The notes beneath the pieces were generated by a model. It made no database searches. It saw only the letters and a list, made by a program, of their open reading frames with translations, and was not told where the DNA came from. The translations under genes were made by a program, and so were the position numbers. From assembly GCA_021740915.1 (NCBI GenBank), contig JAIOYW010000013.1, positions 62,001 to 126,000 on the forward strand: a DNA stretch of 64,000 nt, written 5' to 3'. Positions 43,884-50,736 of this stretch are shown one piece after another. Source of the stretch: Ignavibacteriales bacterium. Its GTDB lineage: Bacteria > Bacteroidota > Ignavibacteria > Ignavibacteriales > Melioribacteraceae. Each line of letters starts with the position of its first letter. Position 1 is the stretch's first letter.

Positions 43884-45632
43884 ATGCTCCAAAACAACGC
43901 ACAATTAAAATCGCTGATTGACAAGCTCTGGCAGAACTTTTGGGAAGGTGGTATTGCCAACCCTTTAACCGCCATTGAGCAAATTACCTATCTTATTTTC
44001 ATGAAGCGTTTGGACGATTTAGAAGCCAAACGTGAGCGTGATGCCGAATGGACAGGCGAAAAATATGTTTCTCGATTTGCGGGCAAATTCAATGTTCCGG
44101 GCAGTAATGAAAGCATTGACAAAAACGAATTGCGTTGGAGTGTTTTTAAACACAAGCCCGCTGACGAAATGCTGTTGCATGTGCAAATGAAAGTGTTTCC
44201 GTTTTTGAAGGAAATAAATAGTCTGAACCATGATTCAAATGATTCAGGGATTTCCGTGATTAAGAAAAATATAGGAAATGGAAAAGACGAAAATGAAAAT
44301 CATGGTAATCATGAAAATCAAATAAATCAAGGTTCAGACAGTTTTACCCGTCACATGGCAAATGCCGTATTCATTATGCCAAAAGCAAGTTTGCTGGTTT
44401 CTGCCATCAATATTGTAGAAGATATTTTCAAGGAAATTGAAAAAGATGCCACCGAAGGCGGACATGCTTTTCAGGACATACAAGGTGATGTGTATGAAAT
44501 GCTGTTGAGTGAAATCGCTACTGCTGGTAAAAACGGACAGTTCCGTACCCCACGCCACATTATTAAACTCATGGCTGAGCTGGTTGCACCGCAATTGGGA
44601 CAACGCATTGCCGACCCTGCTTGTGGAACAGGCGGTTTCTTATTGGGTGCATATCAATACATTCTTACCGATTTGGTTCGTAAAAACACTTCGACTTCCT
44701 TCGGCTCCGCTCAGGACAAGTCGCTCAGTGCAGGAGACAGAAAGCCAATTGAAAAAGACGAAGACGGTTTTGAACGTGCTGCCATTAGTGCAGTTTTGAC
44801 ACAAAATGTAAAAACCATTCTCGACCAAAGTTTTGTAGGTTACGATATTGATACCACAATGGTGCGTTTAGGTTTGATGAACCTGATGATGCATGGCATT
44901 GATGAACCCAAAATTGACTACAAAGACACGCTGAGCAAAAGCTACAACGAAGACAGCCAGTTCGATGTAATTATGGCAAATCCGCCATTTACGGGGAATA
45001 TTGACAAAGGCGATATTAACGAAGGGTTGAAACTGCCCACCACCAAAACCGAACTGCTGTTTGTAGAACGTATTTTTAACATGCTCAAAATGGGCGGAAC
45101 GGCTGCCGTTATTGTACCCAGTGGTGTAATACAAAACAGCGGAAAAGCATTTGAAAGCCTACGAAAACTGATTATTGAAAAAGCCGAACTAAAAGCCGTA
45201 ATAGCCGTTCCAAGCGGAGCATTTAAACCCTACGCAGGAGTAAGTACTGCCATTTTGATTTTTACAAAAGGCGGTGAAACCAACAATGTGTGGTTTTACG
45301 ATATGCAATCAGATGGCTATAGTTTAGACGATAAGCGAAATAAAATTGCAGACCTGCCCGACGGCACGGCGGGAAGCGATTTGCCCGACATTGTGCAACG
45401 CTTCAAGGAGCGCGGTTCCCTGAGCGGAGCCGAAGGGGACCGAAAGCAGAAATACTTTATGGTGCCGAAAAACGAAATTGTAGAAAACAACTACGACCTG
45501 AACCTGAGCACCTACAAAGAAGAAGTGTATGAAGAAGTGGTGTATGAAAAACCGAATGTGATTTTCGTAAAATTGGAAAGCATTGAAGCCGATATTCAAA
45601 AAGGGTTGGCTGAATTAAAACAAATAATCTAA
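43884..45632 (+). CDS. hsdM: Type I DNA methyltransferase subunit HsdM
   Basis: The 582-residue adenine-N6 methyltransferase has an N-terminal helical domain (L-W-Q-N-F-W-E-G-G near 12-20), S-adenosylmethionine motif D-P-A-C-G-T-G-G-F near 235 and catalytic N-P-P-F near 367. The F-R-T-P-R-H-I-I-K-L-M segment is typical. Three insertions stay in frame: a 120-base inverted-repeat element (about residues 113-152), and two copies of an 18-base repeat (44698-44715 and 45419-45436). They lie between conserved motifs, so the enzyme may still work. Its end overlaps the RAYT start (TAATG). It should methylate in complex with HsdS and, in a normal system, protect against HsdR. Confidence 0.93.
   Translation: MLQNNAQLKSLIDKLWQNFWEGGIANPLTAIEQITYLIFMKRLDDLEAKRERDAEWTGEKYVSRFAGKFNVPGSNESIDKNELRWSVFKHKPADEMLLHVQMKVFPFLKEINSLNHDSNDSGISVIKKNIGNGKDENENHGNHENQINQGSDSFTRHMANAVFIMPKASLLVSAINIVEDIFKEIEKDATEGGHAFQDIQGDVYEMLLSEIATAGKNGQFRTPRHIIKLMAELVAPQLGQRIADPACGTGGFLLGAYQYILTDLVRKNTSTSFGSAQDKSLSAGDRKPIEKDEDGFERAAISAVLTQNVKTILDQSFVGYDIDTTMVRLGLMNLMMHGIDEPKIDYKDTLSKSYNEDSQFDVIMANPPFTGNIDKGDINEGLKLPTTKTELLFVERIFNMLKMGGTAAVIVPSGVIQNSGKAFESLRKLIIEKAELKAVIAVPSGAFKPYAGVSTAILIFTKGGETNNVWFYDMQSDGYSLDDKRNKIADLPDGTAGSDLPDIVQRFKERGSLSGAEGDRKQKYFMVPKNEIVENNYDLNLSTYKEEVYEEVVYEKPNVIFVKLESIEADIQKGLAELKQII
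44221..44340 (+). mobile_element. Inverted-repeat element 3, 120-base version inside hsdM
   Basis: Left arm GTCTGAACCATGATTCAAAT and right arm (other strand) GTCTGAACCTTGATTTATTT mark it as the same family as elements 1 and 2, without an internal gene. It is translated as an Asn/His/Asp-rich segment of about 40 residues. Confidence 0.65.
44698..44715 (+). repeat. 18-base repeat in hsdM, copy A
   Basis: CCTTCGGCTCCGCTCAGG. The exact reverse complement occurs at 45419-45436. The surrounding codons read S-T-S-F-G-S-A-Q-D-K-S-L-S-A-G-D, an obvious insertion between conserved HsdM blocks. Confidence 0.7.
45419..45436 (-). repeat. 18-base repeat in hsdM, copy B (inverted)
   Basis: Reverse complement of copy A, coding R-G-S-L-S-G-A-E-G-D-R-K. 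A weaker relative may lie in the 3' end of hsdS near 47450-47474. Confidence 0.7.
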
Positions 45633-46093
45633 TGGCAGGAACATTTTCTCAAATATATATTCAGGTTGTTTTTGCAGTGCAAAACAGGGAGTGCATGATT
45701 CATTCATCATGGGAAGAAGAATTGTACAAATACATTTCTGGCATCGTAAAGAATAAAGAACAAAAAATGTTAGCCATAAATGGAATGCCTGACCATATTC
45801 ATTTTTTTATAGGAATGAGACCATCTTGTTGCTTATCAGATTTAGTTAGAGAAATTAAAAAATCATCGAATGATTTTATTAAAGAAAAGAAATTCACGAA
45901 ATTCAAATTTAATTGGCAAGAAGGCTATGGAGCGTTTTCATACAGTCATTCACAAATTGATTCCGTGGTGAAATATATCATGAATCAAAAGGAACATCAT
46001 AAGAAACACACATTCAGAGAAGAGTATCTGGATTTTTTGAAGAAGTTTGAGATAGAATTTAAAGACGAATATTTATTTAAATGGATAGAATAA
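45632..46093 (+). CDS. REP-associated tyrosine transposase (RAYT, Y1/IS200-like)
   Basis: The 153-residue HUH-type transposase has metal-binding His-x-His in N-G-M-P-D-H-I-H-F-F near residue 52 and the Tyr nucleophile in the helix around G-A-F-S-Y-S-H-S-Q-I. C-terminal K-Y-I-M-N-Q-K-E-H-H is typical of the family. It acts on single-stranded hairpins. The start ATG overlaps the hsdM stop by one base, so it is read with the restriction operon. A cluster of short palindromes lies directly downstream, as expected for a RAYT with its REP sequences. Confidence 0.9.
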   Translation: MAGTFSQIYIQVVFAVQNRECMIHSSWEEELYKYISGIVKNKEQKMLAINGMPDHIHFFIGMRPSCCLSDLVREIKKSSNDFIKEKKFTKFKFNWQEGYGAFSYSHSQIDSVVKYIMNQKEHHKKHTFREEYLDFLKKFEIEFKDEYLFKWIE

Positions 46094-46098
46094 TAGAG

Positions 46099-46265
46099 AA
46101 TCCGAAGGATTCAAATGTTTATAGAAATGGTTGTTGCGGTTTATATACGACCCTGAAAGGGTCATATGTTTATAGAAAATATCAATGTTTAGGATATTCG
46201 ACCCCATCGGGGTCGCACCGTTCATTGTATATGTTTTTCTATAAACATCAAATCCCTTCGGGATT
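46099..46265 (+). repeat. Cluster of four REP-like palindromes after the RAYT gene
   Basis: AATCCGAAGGATT (46099-46111), GACCCTGAAAGGGTC (46149-46163), GACCCCATCGGGGTC (46200-46214) and AATCCCTTCGGGATT (46251-46265). The outer two and the inner two are related pairs. The tag ATGTTTATAGAAA follows the first two and appears inverted (TTTCTATAAACAT) before the fourth, giving an overall mirrored layout. Confidence 0.8.
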
Positions 46266-46272
46266 ATTTTTG

Positions 46273-46329
46273 GAAAATATTGAAGCTGATATTCAAAAAG
46301 GATTGGCGGAATTAAAAGAGTTGATCTGA
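46273..46329 (+). other. Second copy of the hsdM 3' end
   Basis: This stretch codes E-N-I-E-A-D-I-Q-K-G-L-A-E-L-K-E-L-I-stop, nearly the same as the last 17 codons of hsdM (45580-45632). The DNA differs at about ten of 59 positions, mostly silent. It ends TGATG, overlapping the hsdS start as hsdM would in an uninterrupted operon. Confidence 0.8.
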
Positions 46330-47514
46330 TGAAGTTTGAGAAACTTGGAGATATAGCAACAATTAAAACAGGCAAGTATGATGTAAACCATTCTACTCCT
46401 GATGGAGAATACGTATTCTATACTTGTGCATTTGGACAATTCAAATCACCGACTTACTCTTTTGAAGGTCCTGCAATTATATTACCTGGGAATGGGGCAA
46501 ATGTTGGTGAAGTTTTCTATTACGATGGAAAATTTGAAGCATATCAAAGGACTTATGTGGTTCAAAATTTCAAAGCTGACCCTAATTACATCTATGCTTA
46601 TTTTAAAGCACAGTGGAAAAACAGTTTAAGGAATAAGCAGTTTGGTTCTGCTACAAACTACATCAGACTAAATAATCTTACGGATTTCAAGGTTCCCCTT
46701 CCCCCACTACCCGACCAACTCCACATCGCCAACCTCTTAAGCAAAGCCGAAAACCTGATAAGCCTACGAAAAGAAAGCATCTGCCTACTGGATGAATTTT
46801 TAAAAAGCACTTTTTTAGAGATGTTTGGAGACCCCGAAAAAAATCCAAAGAATTTGCCGTTTACAGAACTTGAAAAGTTGTGTGCTGTAATTGTTGATTG
46901 TCCGCATTCAACACCAGTGAAATCAAAAGATGCAACTAACTTTCCATGCATCAGAACTTCTGAATTAACAAACGGATATATTTCATGGGATTCAATGCAA
47001 TATTTGGAAGAAGATGAATACAAAAAACGTACTCAACGATTAATCCCTTTAGCTGGCGACATTGTTTACGGTAGAGAAGGTAGTTATGGTGAAGCAATCA
47101 GAATCCCTTCAACTCATAATTTTTCATTAGGTCAAAGAACAATGTTATTTAGACCTGATTATAAAAAAACAAATAGTATTTTTCTTTGGGCAATGGTTCG
47201 CTCTGAATTTGTTTACAGACAAGCTAAAAAGAAAAACAGTTGGTCATGTTAATGTTAAAGACATTAAGCAATTCAGAGTTTATAATCCTCCAATAGAACT
47301 CCAAAACCAATTTGCTCAAATAATAGAAAAAACAGAAGCACTTAAAACCCAATACCAACAGAGCTTACAGGAATTGGAAAATTTGTATGGCAGTTTAAGC
47401 CAAAACGCGTTTAGGGGTGAGTTGGGTTTGAAAGATGATAGTTTGTTAAGCTCTGCTGAGGATGGTCGAAGCATGGCTGCGGAGCCTAATATTGAATACA
47501 AGACAAATTGTTAA
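46329..47514 (+). pseudogene. hsdS: Type I specificity subunit HsdS with a one-base frameshift
   Basis: Two target recognition domains, each followed by a conserved coiled-coil region, can be read (D-Q-L-H-I-A-N-L-L-S-K-A-E near residue 133, and E-L-Q-N-Q-F-A-Q-I-I-E-K-T-E in the second part). The frame breaks at GCTAAAAAGAAAAACAG (47223-47239): frame one stops at 47252, while the matching continuation T-V-G-H-V-N-V-K-D-I-K-Q-F is in the next frame. Removing one A restores an HsdS of about 394 residues, the normal size. This may be true inactivation, slippage-based phase variation at the A5 run, or a sequence error. Confidence 0.88.
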
Positions 47515-47546
47515 TGCAAAAGAGCTTCCGCCTCTCCAGCCCACTT

Positions 47547-47572
47547 AACCGCCTTTCAGGACGGTTTTAGGA
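47547..47572 (+). terminator. Likely terminator of the defence operon
   Basis: Stem AACCG-CCT/AGG-A-CGGTT followed by TTA, 32 bases after hsdS. The T tract is short. A second hairpin near 47652-47673 (AACCTGCC/GGCGGGTT) may add to it. The remaining sequence to 47764 shows no gene. Confidence 0.5.
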
Positions 47573-47764
47573 TTACTCACAAATTGCTTATTTTTTATAG
47601 GTGTTCGTGAATCGCTTCGCTTATTTGCCCACGCTCAAAAAACAAAATAAACCTGCCCGTTCCACAGGCGGGTTTGTGCTTCGTGTATAGGTTGGTGCAG
47701 TTAAACAATGACTTGAAAATAGAGCTAAATAATTGACAAACAAACAGAAATAAATGAACACCAG

Positions 47765-47898
47765 TTGCCAACACGCGGTATAGTTAATAAGGGTTTCAGT
47801 GGTTTTCGGGGCGTAGTAACCCGCTCTAAAATAAGCTGTACCTTGACAGGAAAAAGCCCGCAATCCCTTACTAACCATACCGCCACCGTTATGTGCAA
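47765..47898. repeat. Large imperfect inverted repeat (attC-like), left of the DHFR-like gene
   Basis: The left arm TTGCCAACACGCGGTATAG continues to TTAATAAGGG at 47793. The right arm CCCTTACTAACCATACCGC continues CACCGTTATGTGCAA to 47898. In the 19-base core GCGGTATAG..AAGGG, 17 positions pair, and the outer right arm has extra unpaired bases, as in integron attC sites. It ends 28 bases before the gene start. Confidence 0.55.
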
Positions 47899-47926
47899 GC
47901 TGAAAAAACAACGATAGAATAAAATT

Positions 47927-48487
47927 ATGGCAAAATTGACATCATTCACATTCATTTCTTTAAATGGATTTTATAAAGGAATAAACGAGGATATAAATTG
48001 GCACCAACACGGAGGAGAAGAGGCGGAATACTCAGTTGAGAGCTTAAAATCGGACGACATTCTTCTATTCGGCAGAGTGACTTATGATATGATGAAAAGT
48101 TTTTGGCCAACTCAACTGGCTTATGATTCCTTTCCCGAAGTTGCATATGGAATGAACAACTCGGAAAAACTTGTTGTTTCTAAATCACTAAAATCAGCTG
48201 ATTGGAAAAACACCCAAATTATTAAGGAAAATCTCATCGATAGAATAACAGAATTAAAAAAGACGAGTAAAAAGAACATTACACTTTTAGGGAGCGGAAA
48301 GATTTTAAAACAACTTTCGAATGCGAATTTAGTGGACGAATATCAAATAATGGTTGACCCAATATTCATCGAAAATGGAGAACCGATTTTGGACAATCTG
48401 AATGATAATATTAATCTCGAACTGACAAAAAGCAAAGTTCTTAAAAGTGGTACAATCTTGCTTTATTATAAACCTAAAGTGAATTAA
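47927..48487 (+). CDS. Dihydrofolate reductase / RibD C-terminal family protein
   Basis: This 186-residue protein opens S-F-T-F-I-S-L-N-G-F-Y-K-G and has L-L-F-G-R-V-T-Y-D-M-M near residue 46 and I-T-L-L-G-S-G-K-I-L near 121, the pattern of the RibD_C/YyaP-type reductases rather than classical FolA. NADPH binding is expected; the physiological substrate is unknown. It is a stand-alone gene with short flanks, bracketed by two large hairpin elements, so it has the form of a gene cassette. Confidence 0.87.
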   Translation: MAKLTSFTFISLNGFYKGINEDINWHQHGGEEAEYSVESLKSDDILLFGRVTYDMMKSFWPTQLAYDSFPEVAYGMNNSEKLVVSKSLKSADWKNTQIIKENLIDRITELKKTSKKNITLLGSGKILKQLSNANLVDEYQIMVDPIFIENGEPILDNLNDNINLELTKSKVLKSGTILLYYKPKVN

Positions 48488-48498
48488 GGAATAAAGCC

Positions 48499-48643
48499 AG
48501 CACATAACAATGTATATACAAAATAGGCGAAATAGTAGTAAATTCAAAGTTTGTAACCCGCTTCAAAGTCGTAATGGTATTATAAGTTTGAAGCCCGGGA
48601 TCGTCCGCTTTGCATATATTTGCAAATACTAAACATTGTGCGC
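48499..48643. repeat. Large imperfect inverted repeat (attC-like), right of the DHFR-like gene
   Basis: The outer left arm has GCACATAACAATGTATATAC and the right arm has AAACATTGTGCGC; the inner arms CCCGCTTCAAA (48557-48567) and TTTGAAGCCCGGG (48587-48599) pair well. The left outer end GCACATAAC is the complement of the GTTATGTGC at the right end of the element at 47765, so the two elements share their ends. It stops 38 bases before the next gene. Confidence 0.5.
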
Positions 48644-48681
48644 AATTTAAAGCGGCGGCCTCGTCCAGAAAATAGGATATT

Positions 48682-49722
48682 ATGAAGAAGAAACAAATAA
48701 AACGAATACTCAGAATAGTCTTTATTTTGGCAAGTGTAGGCTCTTTATACTTCGTACCATGGATTTTGGTGCGGGCATGGATAATGCCGCTGCCTGATAC
48801 GGTTCAGGAACAACTCGATGAAGGCATCAAATATGGATTTGATGGAATGATTGTTTATGTGGACGAAGCAGGTAAACCCCCTGCGTTTTATGCTGCAGGC
48901 TGGCACAACCGGAAAAGTAAAACACCCGCCTACCCGCAAGCATTATTTAAAATTGCCAGCATTACAAAGCTATATGTCGCTGTTGCTGCCGCAAAGCTGG
49001 TAAAAGCCGGGCACTTGTCTTTGGATGAAACAATTGCTGAATACTTTCCGGAACTTGCGGGAAGAATTGAATATTCAGACAAAATAACCTTGAGAATGAT
49101 GTTGCAGCATCGGAGTGGCATTCCCAATTTTGTTGAACATCCTGATTTTTGGAAAAAACCTCCAAAAAGCAGACAAGAAACACTTGATTACGCACTGGAT
49201 TTACCGGCTGACTTTGAGCCTGGTGAAGATTATGGTTATTCAAACACCAATTATATGTTGATTGAGGATCTCGTTGATAAAACGTTGGGCTATCCACACC
49301 AGCAATATATCAGGGAGGAAATTTTGAACCCTCTTGGGCTGAAAAACACTTTCACCTCGCTTAGTGAAGTGGATATTGACGATGTGATGAGCGGCTATTA
49401 TGTCGGCGTCGATGCTGATTTTAAGTATGAAGACACTGGCTTAATGCTGGCAACAGCGGAGGATGTGGGTATATTTTTACGTGCATTAAACGATGGTTCG
49501 GTGTTTAAGGAAGGTGAACAGGAAATCTATTCCTCCATTTACGTTTACGAACATACGGGTCTTATTGTTGGCTATCAGAGTATCGCAAAATATTACAAAG
49601 ACATGGACATGATTGTTATCCAATTCAATAATACAACTAATTTTGATGGATATAACTGGAATTTGGCGGAAATCATATATAGTCGTATCGTAAAAATAAT
49701 GAGAAGCAAAAAAAGCTCATAA
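48682..49722 (+). CDS. Serine hydrolase of the beta-lactamase (class C / PBP) family
   Basis: The 346-residue protein has an N-terminal membrane anchor or uncleaved signal (about 8-28). The catalytic serine is in F-K-I-A-S-I-T-K (Ser-x-x-Lys near residue 92) and Y-G-Y-S-N-T-N-Y near 180 holds the Tyr-x-Asn motif. The family includes penicillin-binding proteins, esterases and class C beta-lactamases, so antibiotic hydrolysis cannot be assumed. The length is a little short after the Y-x-N motif. It lies just behind the second hairpin element, possibly as the next cassette. Confidence 0.87.
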   Translation: MKKKQIKRILRIVFILASVGSLYFVPWILVRAWIMPLPDTVQEQLDEGIKYGFDGMIVYVDEAGKPPAFYAAGWHNRKSKTPAYPQALFKIASITKLYVAVAAAKLVKAGHLSLDETIAEYFPELAGRIEYSDKITLRMMLQHRSGIPNFVEHPDFWKKPPKSRQETLDYALDLPADFEPGEDYGYSNTNYMLIEDLVDKTLGYPHQQYIREEILNPLGLKNTFTSLSEVDIDDVMSGYYVGVDADFKYEDTGLMLATAEDVGIFLRALNDGSVFKEGEQEIYSSIYVYEHTGLIVGYQSIAKYYKDMDMIVIQFNNTTNFDGYNWNLAEIIYSRIVKIMRSKKSS

Positions 49723-50153
49723 ACATCCTTAAAAAAACGGGCGAAACAGTACTGACTTCAGGGCTTCTGGCTCGTACCACCTTTATGCTTGACTGAAAGT
49801 CTGACTCTGCGAAATTATTCATCTTCAGGAAAAATATTGATATCGGAGTCCATCGAATTAATGTTCTGAATCGGGGTATGAAAAACAATTTCTTTTATTG
49901 CACACGCGCTCCGTAGAAATAGAATGTACAATTTCTTCACAACTCGGGAAAAGACAAAACAATGAAGCCAAATCCTGGAGTGATTTAAAACATTTCGTTT
50001 TCATATTTTCACTATATTTCTGCTGTCCGTGTTTCAGTTTTGTAATTATATTAATTAGTGAATCAGAACCAGATATTAACTGAAAACACAAAACATAGTC
50101 TTTGCTATAAGAGTCCGGTGCATATTTATTAAATATTGAACGGGAACCTGAAG
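49723..50153. other. 431-base gap without a gene
   Basis: It contains a weak inverted repeat (CTGACTTCAG near 49752-49761 with CTGAAAGTC near 49794-49802) and otherwise AT-rich sequence with no frame that looks coding. It marks the end of the accessory island and the start of the signalling genes. The promoter of the PAS fragment probably lies in its last 100 bases. Confidence 0.4.
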
Positions 50154-50618
50154 ATGACTGACCTGGAAAAATCCAAATCAGCGCTTATTAAAGAGTTAAA
50201 GAAATTGCGACAGGAAAACGAAGATCTAAAAGCCCTCCGCAAAAAAGGTTTTCCACATCTACTTCAGGAGACTGAAGATGCAAATCAAGTCCTCAAAATG
50301 TTTCAGGATGTTCAGAAACTTGCAAAAATTGGTATCTGGGAATGGGATGTACTCAGCGACCGTGTAAAATGGTCTGAGGAACTTGGCAGAATAAACCCAT
50401 CGGTTGAGAAATTAATGGAGGTGGACTTAGAAACTCTGACGGTCCACAGACTGGGATTGAGAAAAGAACTCGGTAAGAGTTTTTCTACGACGAATCTTGT
50501 AGAAAACTTCTATTTCCAATTAGAAAAAGGATTAATTAACCGTTGCATTGGCAACTGTAACAATGAATGCTCAATTAAAGACTGCTTGATATATCATGGC
50601 CATTTCTTTTTCAACTAA
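50154..50618 (+). pseudogene. PAS-protein fragment (coiled coil plus start of a PAS domain)
   Basis: About 154 residues from ATG 50154: a coiled coil (about 1-60, rich in Lys, Glu and Leu) and the beginning of a PAS fold, A-K-I-G-I-W-E-W-D-V-L-S-D-R-V-K-W-S-E-E-L near 78. This is the same opening as PAS domains in the large kinase downstream. After about residue 105 the PAS pattern is lost and a Cys/Asn-rich tail follows. It is probably the front end of a kinase whose rest was deleted or shifted. Confidence 0.55.
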
Positions 50619-50736
50619 TTTTTATAATTGCCATGAATGTTTTTCTTTATAGTAGAAAAAAACATTCGCAAAAAAAGGAAGTAAGCGAACTAATTAGAAA
50701 ACATCGACAGGATGAAAAACATACCATAGTTGAATA

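Noticed and set aside
46081-46329. An 82-residue open frame between the RAYT gene and hsdS
   Set aside because: It reads through the four palindromes and then the duplicated hsdM tail. The peptide repeats the palindrome tag (V-Y-R) and has no protein-like character, so it is better described as repeats plus a copied gene end.
47765-48643. Calling the two hairpin elements true attC sites
   Set aside because: Arms and asymmetry fit, but there are no clean GTTRRRY / RYYYAAC boxes. I call them attC-like only.
48682-49722. Calling the serine hydrolase a resistance beta-lactamase
   Set aside because: The Ser-x-x-Lys and Tyr-x-Asn motifs are shared by esterases and penicillin-binding proteins, and the gene has an N-terminal membrane anchor. 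Nothing in the sequence shows antibiotic hydrolysis.
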